From contig OZ024912.1 in assembly GCA_964017125.1 (NCBI GenBank), positions 62,381,282 to 62,445,281 of the forward strand: DNA of 64,000 nucleotides, in the 5' to 3' direction. The position numbers and the translations under genes were made by a program. This stretch comes from Flabesymbios commensalis. Its lineage: Eukaryota; Annelida; Polychaeta; Terebellida; Flabelligeridae. The stretch's first letter is position 1; every line of letters begins with the position of its first letter. Of this stretch, positions 46,675 to 56,652 are shown piece by piece. The notes beneath the pieces were generated by a model. The model was not told the DNA's origin and did no database searches. It was given only the letters and a program-made list of their open reading frames with translations.

Positions 46675-46707
46675 TGACCTCTAGAGGTCATTGACCTTGA
46701 AAGGTCA
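46675..46707 (+). promoter_or_regulatory. Nuclear-receptor-like half-site cluster with a perfect IR1
   Basis: TGACCT 46,675-46,680, AGGTCA 46,685-46,690, TGACCT 46,692-46,697, AGGTCA 46,702-46,707. AGGTCA-T-TGACCT is a perfect inverted repeat with one spacer base, the type bound by EcR/USP and FXR/RXR heterodimers. Binding is not shown by the sequence. Confidence 0.55.
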
Positions 46708-46833
46708 AAATATCTAATTGCGAAGCTAAAAAGTGGTGAAAATTGTGTATTACAATATCTATGAAATGTTTTTGTATTCCATAAGTGTGCGAAATACTCT
46801 AAGAGACTCTTGGTAATCATACAAATACCATCA

Positions 46834-46872
46834 AGGTCATGTCAAGGTTACTTTAGGGTCATTTGAAGGTCA
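46834..46872 (+). promoter_or_regulatory. AGGTCA-type DR5 array in R2 copy 1
   Basis: Half sites AGGTCA 46,834, AGGTTA 46,845, GGGTCA 46,856, AGGTCA 46,867: four direct repeats each with exactly five spacer bases, the DR5 layout known for RAR/RXR. Confidence 0.55.
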
Positions 46873-47222
46873 AAATGGCCACAAATAGTGAAAATATCCA
46901 CTTTTAATCAATTTAAACAATACTAGTGGTGCAGTCATCTATTACAAAGGATTACTTTTGACACAGTCTTGGTCAGATATCTTTTCTACGCGCATTTTGG
47001 GAGATTGAGGGCAGTATCTAACTTGGGGGGGGGGGGGATACACCCTAAGTATTCCCCTTACTACACCCTTTCCTAAATGTTTAATTGGACGAGCAAAATT
47101 ACAGTGTGCAGCAGCTGTTAAACATCAGTTTGGGCTCCCGTGGAAAACTATTGATGCATAATTGGGCTATGAAGTCTAACATGGGTTGAGATTATGTTTT
47201 ACTTGGATAACGACGAAAAACA

Positions 47223-47256
47223 AGGTCAAGGTCATATCAAGGTCATTTCAAGGTCA
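47223..47256 (+). promoter_or_regulatory. Consensus AGGTCA array at the end of R2 copy 1
   Basis: AGGTCA at 47,223, 47,229, 47,240 and 47,251: one DR0 and two perfect DR5 pairs. Three of them are extended to TCAAGGTCA, the monomer site of ERR/FTZ-F1-type receptors. Confidence 0.55.
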
Positions 47257-47329
47257 TACTGTCAAAAATATGTGAAAAAAAATCAGAAAGTTCGGCAAAA
47301 TACTTGGGTCATAGTGTACTCGTTTGGCT

Positions 47330-48050
47330 TCCATAATAAAACAAGTGTGCATTTTATGATTAAAGTATGAAACTTCTACCATTATTAGCACATATCCTGA
47401 TCTTTATTTTAAATTGTGGGGGTGAGCTAGATTTGACCCCTGACGACCTCTAGCGGTCATCTACATCGAAAGGTCATATAAGCATTCGCAATGCCAAAAG
47501 TGGTGAAAATTGTGTACTACCGGGTACCATATTTATAAACTATTTTTGTATTCCAGAAATATGTCAAATGCACAGAGAGACTACTATTATTGATAAAAAT
47601 AACACCAAGGTCATAGCAAAGTTACATCAAGTTCATTTCAAGGTCAAAATCGCAAAAGAATGTGAAAATATCCCCTTTATATAAAATTCAACGCGGTTAG
47701 TGATGCAATTAACTATTACAAAGACTGATTTTGAGATATTATTGGTCATACATATTTTCCACAAAAATTTTCAAGAAATTGAGGACAGTGTCAGCCTTGG
47801 GAGGGGTATCACACCCTCATTCCCCTTATTACAGTAATTTCCCAATGATTAATTGTACGAGCAAAAATTGCATCTTGCAGCATTGTGAAACATCAGCTTG
47901 GGCTCCCATGGCAAAATATCAATACATAATTGGGTTATGAAGGATCACATGGTTTGGAACTGTGTTTTACTGGTGTACCGTCTGAAAGTAACGTACATGT
48001 CATATCAAGGTCACTTGAAGGTCAAACTGGCAAAAATCCTTAAAATATAT
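47330..48050 (+). repeat. Dispersed repeat R2, copy 2
   Basis: Direct copy of 46,560-47,300 with the same landmark order, more diverged in the IR1 region. Half sites at 47,608, 47,619, 47,630, 47,641 and at 48,008 and 48,019, all with 5-base spacing. Confidence 0.9.
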
Positions 48051-48649
48051 ACTCTCACTTACTTACAACTCCGTTGACCTCTTGAAATTGAGTTTTAATT
48101 TGCAGAATATGTATGATATTGATAATTTGGTGATAGTTTTAACACACAGTGATTATATGTCCCAATATATTATATTAAAATACACACCTTTGAAATGATC
48201 TTAACTTGACCTAAAAAGCACAATTTCATGAAGCCGATGTCAACTGTAACCGCCATGTAGGCCCCACATCGATTGGTTCATATAATACAAGATAAAAATA
48301 CTCCGCCCCTCCCTTGTAATTGAATGTGCCTCCCCTTGTGTAGGATACAAGTGAACAAGTAGATTATTACTGTTCATTGTCTCATATGCTTAATGAATAG
48401 AAGGTGCAATTATGTAATTATCACGGCGTGTATTACTCTGAGAGAGGGATCTTTAATAAGAAGAATTGGCAAAAGCATAATAATTTCGGCGATTTCTTGG
48501 CAGCCATTTTTATTTTTTTTCAATTCTCAAAGATGAGAGCTCTACATCCGCCCAGATATCAATACAGGCGTGGATAATTCAAAGAGCAAAAACTATATCA
48601 GCCAAAACAAAGTGTTTTTATTACAATAAGATTTTTTATCAATCCCTTA
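48051..48649. other. Gene-free stretch
   Basis: No gene or repeat recognised. Confidence 0.45.
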
Positions 48650-50770
48650 TAACATATACTAATCCGTCATAACGGTCTACTAATCCGTTTTAGCGGTATA
48701 ATATTCCGTTATAACGGACTAGTACCTCGTTATAGCGGTAGAGTATTTCGTTATAACCGTCTACTAGTCCGTCATAACGGTCTACCATCCCGTTATAACG
48801 GTCTCGTATTTCGTTATGACGGTCTAGTATCACGTTATAACGGTATACTAATCCGCTATAACGGTATATTATTCCGTTATAACGGTCTAGTATTTCATTA
48901 TAACTGCCTACTATTCCGTTATAACGGTCTAGTATTTCGTAATAACGGTATACTATTCCGTTATAACGGTTCAGTATTTCGTGATGACGGTCTACTAATC
49001 CGCTATAATAGTCTACTATCCCGTTATAACGGGCTAAGAATCCGTTATAACGGTCTACTATTCTGTTATAACGATCAAGTACTCCGTTATAACAGTATAG
49101 TATCTCGTTATAACGGTCTAATATTTCGTTATAACGGTCTACTTATCTGTTATAACTGTTTACTATCCCGTTATAACGGTCTAGTATTTCGCTATGACGG
49201 TCTAGTATCACGCTATAACGGCCTACACATCCGTTATAACGGCTTAATAATCTGATAAAACGGTCTAAAATTCCGGTATAACGGTCTAGTATTTCTTTAT
49301 AACGGTCTGCTAATCCGTTATAACGGTATACTGTCCCGTTATAACGGCCTAGTTTTTCCTTATGACGGTCTGTTATCACGTCATAACGGTCTACTATTCC
49401 GTTATAACGGTACACTAATCCGCTATAACAGTCTAGTATTTAATTATAACTGCCTACTATTCCGTTATAACGGTCTAGTATTTCGTTATAACGGTCTACT
49501 ATTACGTTATAACGGTTTAGTATTTCGTTATAATGGTCTACTATCCCGTTATAACGGTCTAGTATTTCGCTATGACGGTCCACTAATCCGTTGTAATGGT
49601 CTACTATTCCGTTATAACGGTCTAATCATCCGTTATACCGGTCTACTATTCAGTTATAGCGATCAAGTATTCCGGTATAACGGTATATTATATCGTTATA
49701 AAGGTATAGTATCTCGTTATGACGGTCTACTATTTCGTTATAACGGTCTACTTATCCGTTATAACTGTCTATTATCCCGTTATAACGGTCTTGTATTTTG
49801 CTATGACGGTCTAGTATCACGCTATAACGGCCTACACATCCGTTATAACGGCTTATTAATATGTTAAAACGGTCTACTATCCCGTTATAACGGTTGAGTA
49901 TTTCTTCATAACGGTCTTCTAATCTGTATAGCGGTCTACTATTCCGTTATAACGGTCTAGTATTTCATTATAACTGTCTACTATTCCGTTATAACGGTCT
50001 AGTCTTTTGTTATAACGGTCTACTATCCCGTTATAACGTTTTAGTATTTCGTCATAACGGGCTCCTATCCCGTTATAACGGTCTAGTATTTCGTTATGAC
50101 GGTCTAGTATCACGTTATAACAGTCTACTAATCTGTTATAACTGTTTACTAATCCGTTATAACGGTCTACTAATCCGTTAAAACGGTCTACCAATACTGT
50201 ATAACGGTCTACTATTCCGTTATAACGGTATACTCTTCCGTTATAACGGTCTGGTATCTCGTTATAACGGTCTACTATTTCGTTATAACAGTTTACTAAC
50301 CCGTTATAACTGTCAGACAATTATAACGGATTAGTCTGTCTACTAGACAGTCTGTCTACTATCCCGTTATAACGGTCTATTATATTGTTATGACGGTCTG
50401 TTATCACGTTATAATGGTCTACTATTCCGGTATAACGGTCTACTATTCCGTTATAACGGTCTAGTATTTTATTATAACAGTCTGTTATTCCGTTACAACG
50501 GACTAGTCTTCCGTTATAACGGTCTACTATTCCGTTATACCTTTTTAGTATTTTGTTATAACGGTCTACTATCCCGTTATAACGGTCTAGTATTTCGTTA
50601 TATGGCATTCTAGTATCACGTTATAACGGCCTACAAATCCGTTATAACGGCGAACTAATTCGTTATAACAGTCTACTATTCCGTTATAACGGTATAGTAT
50701 TTCGTTATAACGGTCTACTATTCCGTTATAACGGTCTGGTATTTTGTTATGGCTATGGCGGTCTAGTATT
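48650..50770. repeat. 21-bp satellite array built on CCGTTATAACGG, ~100 copies
   Basis: Unit TATTCCGTTATAACGGTCTA plus one base. The 12-bp core CCGTTATAACGG is a perfect palindrome. Because 21 is a multiple of 3, the minus strand shows long frames with a seven-residue cycle (DRYNGIV/DRYNEIL), up to 133 residues; the plus strand is cut by stops. Alternating ACTATTC and AGTATTT spacers give a partial 42-bp higher order. Confidence 0.95.
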
Positions 50771-50834
50771 GAATTATGAAATGAATACCGAACGATGTAA
50801 TAATCGGTTTTATTATATCATGGTGACAGCTGGG

Positions 50835-50880
50835 GTCTTAAAGCGACACAATCATTTTAGCCTGATTATGTCGTTTCAAT
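50835..50880. mobile_element. Miniature derivative of family FB (ends joined)
   Basis: AAAGCGACACAATCA, a short spacer, then TGATTATGTCGTTT: the two terminal sequences of the FB family facing each other with the interior gone. Confidence 0.6.
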
Positions 50881-50969
50881 TTAGCGAGAAAATTAGGCAG
50901 TCATGACATCGATATATTGCAGAGCTATCTGACAAATTGATGTAGCCTTGAAATTAATTTTAGTATCCG

Positions 50970-51430
50970 GTATGTTTAAAAAATCACCTGCACATCTCCA
51001 TATCGTGGAGAATTTGATTGTAACATTTGACTACTTTCTCACAAAGTTTGAGTTTTGTGGTCACAATAAATTTTGAAGTTGATTTGTGGCGGCCATTTTA
51101 CATGTCAGTGAAATCTTGAACAAATTGCCTGTACATCTCCATATTGTGGGGAATGTGATTGTAAGATTTGGATAATTTCTGATTAAGGTTTTGAGTTTTT
51201 GCGCCCACAACAAATTATGAAGTTGAACTCTGGGAGATATTTTGGCATTATGGTAGCATGTTTAAAAAATCACTTGCACCTCCCCATGTTGATGAGAATG
51301 TGATTTAAAATTTCAGAAAAAATGACCACTAGTTTTTCAGTTATTGCACCCATAAAAATTAAGTGCCGTCTGATAGATCCCGGTGCGACTAACCCCCCCC
51401 CCCCCCTTCCCCTACGGACGTGTGATAAAA
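50970..51430 (+). repeat. Dispersed repeat R1, copy 2
   Basis: Same orientation and order as 2,330-2,875: CACCTGCACATCTCCATAT, GGCGGCCATTTT, TTGCGCCCAC and the end GGTGCGACTAA, C-run, CCCTACGGACGTGTGATAAAAA. Confidence 0.85.
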
Positions 51431-51794
51431 ACCTGCTCACCACTTCTATTAGGATATTAGGGTCACTCTAACATTATATACAATTCAACGTTCTAACCGA
51501 CCAGTTATAATCAGTATAAATGGCCATCATGTTCTCTCAATTTATTTGGTCTCAATTCTAACAACTTCCAGCTACCTGGAACATTAGACTGGAGAGACTT
51601 GTTAAAGGTTATGGCATCAACGCCATATACCTATGGCTCACATGGCTTACAACATGCATCTATCTGCAGTAGGCCTATAGATAAAAATGTTTAAATTATC
51701 AGATATGGCTCACCTGCATATTAAGTTAGGTTGATGTAGATAGATGTGATTCTAGAAAAAGTGTATAGGGCCTACATGCCACCAGACTGAAGCT
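51431..51794. other. Gene-free stretch
   Basis: Nothing recognised. Confidence 0.4.
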
Positions 51795-52525
51795 CAGGCT
51801 CCTTTAAGTGAGGACACATTTGAAAATCATGGTAACAGTTTTTGCCAGTTTGACCTTGAAATGACCTTGACATGACCTTCAAATTGCTTTCGGATGGTAC
51901 TCCAGTAAAATACAACCCCACCCCATGTCAAACTTCATAACCTAATTATTTGTCAATATTTTGCTATGGGAGCCCAAGCTGATGCTCTACAATGCTGCAT
52001 AATTGTAATTTGGCCTGTTCAACTAAATATTGAAGAAGGAGCGTTTTAAGTGAAATACCTAGCCTCCTTGCCAAGGTTGTAACATCCCTTAATATCCTAA
52101 ATGTGTGTGGAAAATACATAGGACGAAGGATATGTGAAAACCAGTCCCTTGTAATAAATGATTGTACAACAATAGCGTGGAAATTGATAAAAAGTGAACA
52201 TTTTCTGCCAGTTTGACCTTTAAATGACCTTGGTGTAGCCTTGACATGACCTTGATGTTATGTTTATCATTCAAAGCAGTCTCTTCGAGTATTTGACGCA
52301 CTTTTGGGACACAGAAACAAATCATAGACATTGTAATATACAATTTTAACTACTTTTTAGCTAAGCCAGTGAATATTTTGACCTTTCGAGGTCAATGACC
52401 TTTAGAAGTCATCAGAGGTCAAATCCAGTTTACCTCCACATCTAAAAATTACCCTTAGGATATGTTCTACAAGTGGTAGAAATTTCATGCTTTAATCATA
52501 AAATGCACAATAGGTTACCTTATCT
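51795..52525 (-). repeat. Dispersed repeat R2, copy 3 (inverted)
   Basis: Reverse-complement copy of R2. Half sites TGACCT at 51,851, 51,862 and 51,873 (two perfect DR5 pairs); 52,214, 52,225, TAGCCT 52,236 and 52,247 (same lattice); IR1 AGGTCA-A-TGACCT at 52,389-52,401. Its outer end abuts the broken gene at 52,535. Confidence 0.9.
51851..51878 (-). promoter_or_regulatory. Perfect DR5 pairs in R2 copy 3
   Basis: Three TGACCT half sites spaced by five bases each (51,851, 51,862, 51,873). With 52,214-52,252, this keeps the 11-bp lattice seen in the other copies. Confidence 0.55.
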
Positions 52526-52534
52526 ACTACACTA

Positions 52535-54648
52535 TAAAGCAAAGAGAACAGTGACACATTCTGCTTTAGTGAAGCAACATGGCGTTTCTCTTTTAACTTA
52601 GATTTCAGGGGATGACATCATAACAGTGGGAGCTTGTTTTGCTTTGTTCAAAGGATCTTGCTTCTAGTCTTTCTGTAACAAATTCGCGATATTGGTTTTG
52701 TCCCACACTTTCTGATGTTTTAACTGTTTCAACAACAGAAGGCAACATTATGTTCAAGTAGATCGTTAGTTGATTCCAAAAAAGGGTTCCCCATTTCTGT
52801 TCAGTCTGGTCTCTTACCTTGGTCACCTATTGTTACTTCCAATGAACACTCAAACTCATTTACGAGTCTAGCTACTCCTGGGCCAGACACTATCCATCTG
52901 TGTAGCTGTGAGGAATTTTCTGTAAGTCCTGCTCCACCATCACCCTTAACCCCGTTGAACACGAGATTATTATCCTACTGCGCTGTTTCTGAAACGAAAT
53001 TATTTTATGACGTCATAGTTATCCCATGCAAGCAGACCCGGAGATCTCCGGACCTCGTATCTGAATGGTCTCCCTAAATCACGGAGACCTCCGGGGCTCG
53101 TCACAAACGGGTTAACAAGCTTGTTGTTTTGTTCGTGGGCATGATCGAGTGATATCCCAGAGAAGGCATGCTACATTTCTACAAAATTGCCCTTCTTGAA
53201 CTCAACAGCTACATCAAGATGACACTCTTCGAGCAACATCATGTCGCGTATATGCAGCGAGCATAATTAGGGTGATCAAGTGCGAACACCAAAGGAGCTA
53301 TCTTCTGCAGTGCCTGGATATACAAGTGAATTAAGTCCCCTTCGCTTAATGATCTGACGACACACAACAAATGATAACTGAATCTCGAGTGGCAGACTCC
53401 AGAATTTAAATTGCGGATTTTCGTCTTCTTTCAGTTGACTCCACTCGTCAAAATTACAAGCATGATCTTTATGTTCTTCAACATATGATGAGTAAGCCTT
53501 TTGCAGCAGAGTGTACAGTGCTGCAGCTGTGACCTGGAGTACATGTCCCGGATACATGCGACGCCTTTAAAAAAGAATCTGCCTTTTTTGCCTTTTCAGG
53601 AGTTGCTATGTCAGCTTGAACAATAGCTTCTGTCTATCCACTGTTGTCCAACCATTTTCCTACTGCTTTCCAGGCTGTCATTTCTATATGAAGCCCGCCG
53701 ACCATGATAACATATAAATCCTCTCCATAACTGTTAGGATTGATCCACTGTATTTGCTTCGTTATGTCAAACAATGGCTGATCACATGCCATGACCGGAG
53801 TTTGTCCAGGGTTTAAGTACCGGACTGTCTTTAAGATGACATCTATTGAATGACGGGACATGGCTGGTGATGCAGCTTGCTCTTCAAACAAAGAAGCAAT
53901 GATGAAATAGCAAGGTTTGATTCACTGGTGCCTTCCTCGTGATGTGCATGGAAGGCAGACCATGATGACTTCATATCATTTGAATCACTATCTAGGCAGA
54001 ATTCATGTACTTGATCCAGCCATCTGAATCAAATATTTACCACATAAGAATAGCCTAATATAATCAACAGAGCGCCTACATAAAGGAATAATGCATGAAA
54101 AATTGTATTTCCTCTTACCTGTGTTCCTTCTGCATTGTTGATACAGCTTGATCGCCATGACTGATTAGAGCACTATCAGTCTGTGGAACTTTGGCTTTAT
54201 TCTTGGGAAGAAACAATGGAGGAACATTTGTGTGCTCTTCTGGAAGTGGCGCTTTTCTTGGTGAGACGAGCTAACATGTGATTCAATTATCCTTGCCTCG
54301 CCGGGATTTGTGTGGCATGGATGCTGGAATCAAGATATGGCTGTTCCATGAAGAGCTCCAAGGGTTATGTTTGATGATGGATTATGATCTATAGTATCAT
54401 ATGCAGCTGTTGTAAAAACTCCATGTCGGGGTTGACGAGGACAGACTACATCTTCTGATTTGTAAAGTTCTGATCTGATATGCTTAAAATTCTGTCATAT
54501 GATACTGATAATCAAAGGTCGTAGAATTTATCAACCAAGCTACGTTTGCGTGTTTCACCATTTAACAACAGTCTCACATATATTGGAAGATCTCATAGTG
54601 TTGTGGTATGTTCCTGTTGCTTGCTTGCGATGACGAAAAGTGATGTTA
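52535..54648 (-). pseudogene. C-terminal part of an uncharacterised CxxC/HEQNN invertebrate protein, broken
   Basis: Minus strand from 54,640 down, in several frames: LPIYVRLLLNGETRKRSLVD, SYDRILSI, HGVFTTAAYDTIDHNPSS, FQHPCHTNPGEAR, an exon ending at a good donor (CACAG^GTAAGA, 54,119), a 95-bp intron (54,024-54,118), then WLDQVHEF, WSAFHAHH, SRHSIDVILKTVRYLNPG, CDQPLFDITKQIQW, VGGLHIEM, DSFLKASHV, QFKFWSLPLE, LDHAHEQNN, ENSSQLHRWIVSGPGVA and QNQYREFVTERL. I recall this block order from uncharacterised multi-copy proteins of urchins, corals and lancelets; no function is established that I know of. Several stops and frame changes interrupt it, so this copy is dead. The N-terminal part lies at 61,535-62,455, and the break coincides with an LTR-like repeat. 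Confidence 0.8.
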
Positions 54649-54994
54649 TGCTGTGCGTATAGGGCCGAATCCCATGCGGCCGTGGTACTTTTCCCGCACT
54701 TACGATAGAACGCTCAGCGACTGCGGACATGCTGCGGGTCGCCCGCTCTGAGTTTAGTTAGACGTGTCGTGCGCGGGGTTGTACGTTGCTATTATCAAAT
54801 GTCTAGACAAATAAACATGATAAGCAGAAGAGGAGTTTTGTGAGTAAATCAGAACCGTTGATCCGACGGGGAGATGAAGTTTACGATATGATGGAGAGTG
54901 TTAGGCGGGTTCTCCCGTCCACCCTTACAATCCCATACTGGAGACCCTAACAATCCCATACTGGTGCCTCCGACGTGAGGGTGACCGCCTAACA
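54649..54994 (+). repeat. LTR-like direct repeat, left copy (346 bp)
   Basis: Starts TG and ends CA; about 95% identical to 61,158-61,503 (about 16 differences by eye), same length, same orientation. Contains CAAATAAACATG, a possible polyadenylation signal, and internal TAACAATCCCATACTGG repeats. Treated as the fossil LTR of a retroelement. Confidence 0.75.
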
Positions 54995-55030
54995 ATCCCA
55001 TACTGGTGACTCTGACGACTGATAGAGAAC

Positions 55031-55300
55031 GCAACAGTCCCAGCAAACATGTGCTTAAATGGCCCAATAATGGTAATTACTGGCGAATAGTGGCAGTACT
55101 GGCATACAGGTATTGTTGGGGTATGCCAAAACTGGCCCAGTTTCGGCTTTCTTGGCCTGATTCAGGTTAGACTGACAAAATAACGGCACAATAACGGCAT
55201 ATGATTACATTGTTACTCACTTGGGGGAGCTTCCGGCGTTGTGGGCCAGTATTGGCCAGTATTCCGGCCCAGTGCTGGCATTTTAGTATAGATCTTTTCC
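55031..55300. repeat. GGCCAGTA-rich inverted-repeat sequence starting CCCAGCAAACA
   Basis: Starts CCCAGCAAACATGTGC and is filled with short TGGCCCAGT / ACTGGCC-type palindromic words. A similar block, ending TGTTTGCTGGGG, is at 56,700-57,032. The two may be separate degenerate copies of the hairpin family. Confidence 0.5.
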
Positions 55301-55719
55301 CTAGGTGGGTCCTTTCTTGGCGGTTAAAACAAGTGTAGGCTACATTTTTCTGAATTGTCATCATTTATTCTTCTTTTCGATTTAAAATGGACTTAGATGT
55401 TTATATTAAAGTACAAATTTACTCAAATATTAATTGTAGCACATATGTATATAATTTTTCTGATTCATGATGGTATAATTGAAGAATGAATCGAATATTT
55501 TGTTAAGGCTTGTCGCCGCCGTGAGCAATAATAGGAGGAATTGGAGAGTGTTTTACCAGTACTGGCAGTAGGCCTAGATTGCCGTTATCAGTTGTTATTC
55601 ATAGGCCTATATTTGAATTGCTTTGTATCCTAATTAGGCATAGCTAAGAATTCACCCCTCGGTCCTGCTTGCCTGTACTAGTCACTGCTGGGGTTAAATT
55701 AGGCATCTTTTTAAATAGT

Positions 55720-56062
55720 CTAGGCCAAAATCGTCAAAAAATCGGTGACTTTACTTTGGCCTCCCTATACGACCATATGATGTAAACACGTCCACAGACT
55801 AGAGCTGCAAAAGCTCCCCAACCTCTGTTAGGCAAGATATAGACGAAATTCCCGAATTTCTTATTTTGGACATGCATGTCCGAAATAAGAGATCGGAAAC
55901 CTCATCTTTATATCTAGCCCAACCGGCAAATGTGCAGCACAAAAATTAAAAAAACTTTTGCAGCCCAAGCCCATGGACACGTCTACATCACATGGTCATA
56001 CTGAGAAGCCAAAACAAATCACGGATTTTTTGACGATCTTAACCTGATTGAGTCGCTTTAAG
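55720..56062. mobile_element. Palindromic element family FB, best full copy (~340 bp)
   Basis: Inverted arms of ~165 bp meet at GGACATGCATGTCC (55,868-55,881). Outer ends: GGCCAAAATCGTCAAAAAAT on the left; GATTTTTTGACGATCTTAAC then CTGATTGAGTCGCTTTA on the right. Non-coding. Inside the LTR-flanked insertion. Confidence 0.85.
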
Positions 56063-56079
56063 TCGAGGAAGACCGTGGG

Positions 56080-56400
56080 CGGGGGCCCTAGGGTAGTGGT
56101 TAGCACCGCTGCTTTTCACGCCAGAGTTCGGGGTTCGGTTCCCGGTCTCGGCGGTTTCAAAGAAACAAAAATGTTTCTTCCCCATCCACGTGTGAGAGTC
56201 AGTATTGTGGGGAGCCTCCGTGACCGAGAGGTAGCGTGCTCGGCCTCAGACCGCCAGGGCTCGAATTTCGAATCCTGTGTCTGGAGGACAGTGTCATCTC
56301 ATTCATCTCATCATCCTCAGGAGGTTCTCCTGGCCCAGTTTAGCCTATATGTGCACAAAGGTGGCCTAAAGCCCGATTCATTTCATTTCATTTCATTTAG
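56080..56400 (+). mobile_element. SINE with two tRNA-like heads in tandem
   Basis: First head (56,084-56,155): TAGTGGTTAGCACCGCTGCT, TTTTCAC at the anticodon-loop position and GGTTCGGTTCCCGG, close to tRNA-Glu(UUC). Second head (56,207-56,285): GAGAGGTAGCGTGCTCGGCC and a B-box split by a small insertion (GGCTCGAATTTCGAATCC). The tail is (CATTT)n at 56,376-56,399. Acceptor stems do not pair, so these are SINE heads and not working tRNA genes. Confidence 0.8.
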
Positions 56401-56565
56401 GAAGACCATAGATTGTAAAAATATACTGTAGATTTCAGATCCGAATAAATTCGGCGTTGACGTTTTTTGTAAGCCAAATATATTGTTTTATTAAATTTAC
56501 TGTGCAATTAGACCTTAATTGTTGTTTTTGTATCGCAACAACTCCGAGGAAAACACAGGACAATC

Positions 56566-56652
56566 ACCCAATGCTGTTTCAATGGCGGGCCAGCGTCCAA
56601 GACGTTGGTCCAACATTGAAACAGCATTGGATGAATGACACGTGTTTGCTGG
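56566..56652. repeat. CCCAGCAAACA hairpin-family copy
   Basis: Arms 56,566-56,592 and 56,605-56,632 pair at about 23 of 27 positions (CCAATGCTGTTTCAATG with CATTGAAACAGCATTGG). The right end is GTGTTTGCTGGG at 56,641-56,652; the left terminal motif is lost. Confidence 0.85.

Larger units (their letters stand above)
46560..47300 (+). repeat. Dispersed ~730-bp repeat R2, copy 1
   Basis: Order of landmarks: CATTTTATGATTAAAG.ATGAAACTT, the GACCTCTAGAGGTCATTGACC region, GTGGTGAAAATTGTGTA, the AGGTCA lattice, TATTACAAAG, a G-run, and GGGCTCCCGTGG. The same order occurs at 47,330-48,050 and, inverted, at 51,795-52,525. Non-coding. Confidence 0.9.

Noticed and set aside
49143-50608. Minus-strand frames encoding DRYNGIV heptad repeats, suggestive of a repeat protein
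   Set aside because: By-product of a 21-bp satellite without stops in that frame; no unique ends, promoter or domain.
56084-56155. Functional tRNA-Glu gene
   Set aside because: A and B boxes and an anticodon-like TTC are present, but the acceptor stem does not pair and a second tRNA-like head plus SINE tail follow directly.
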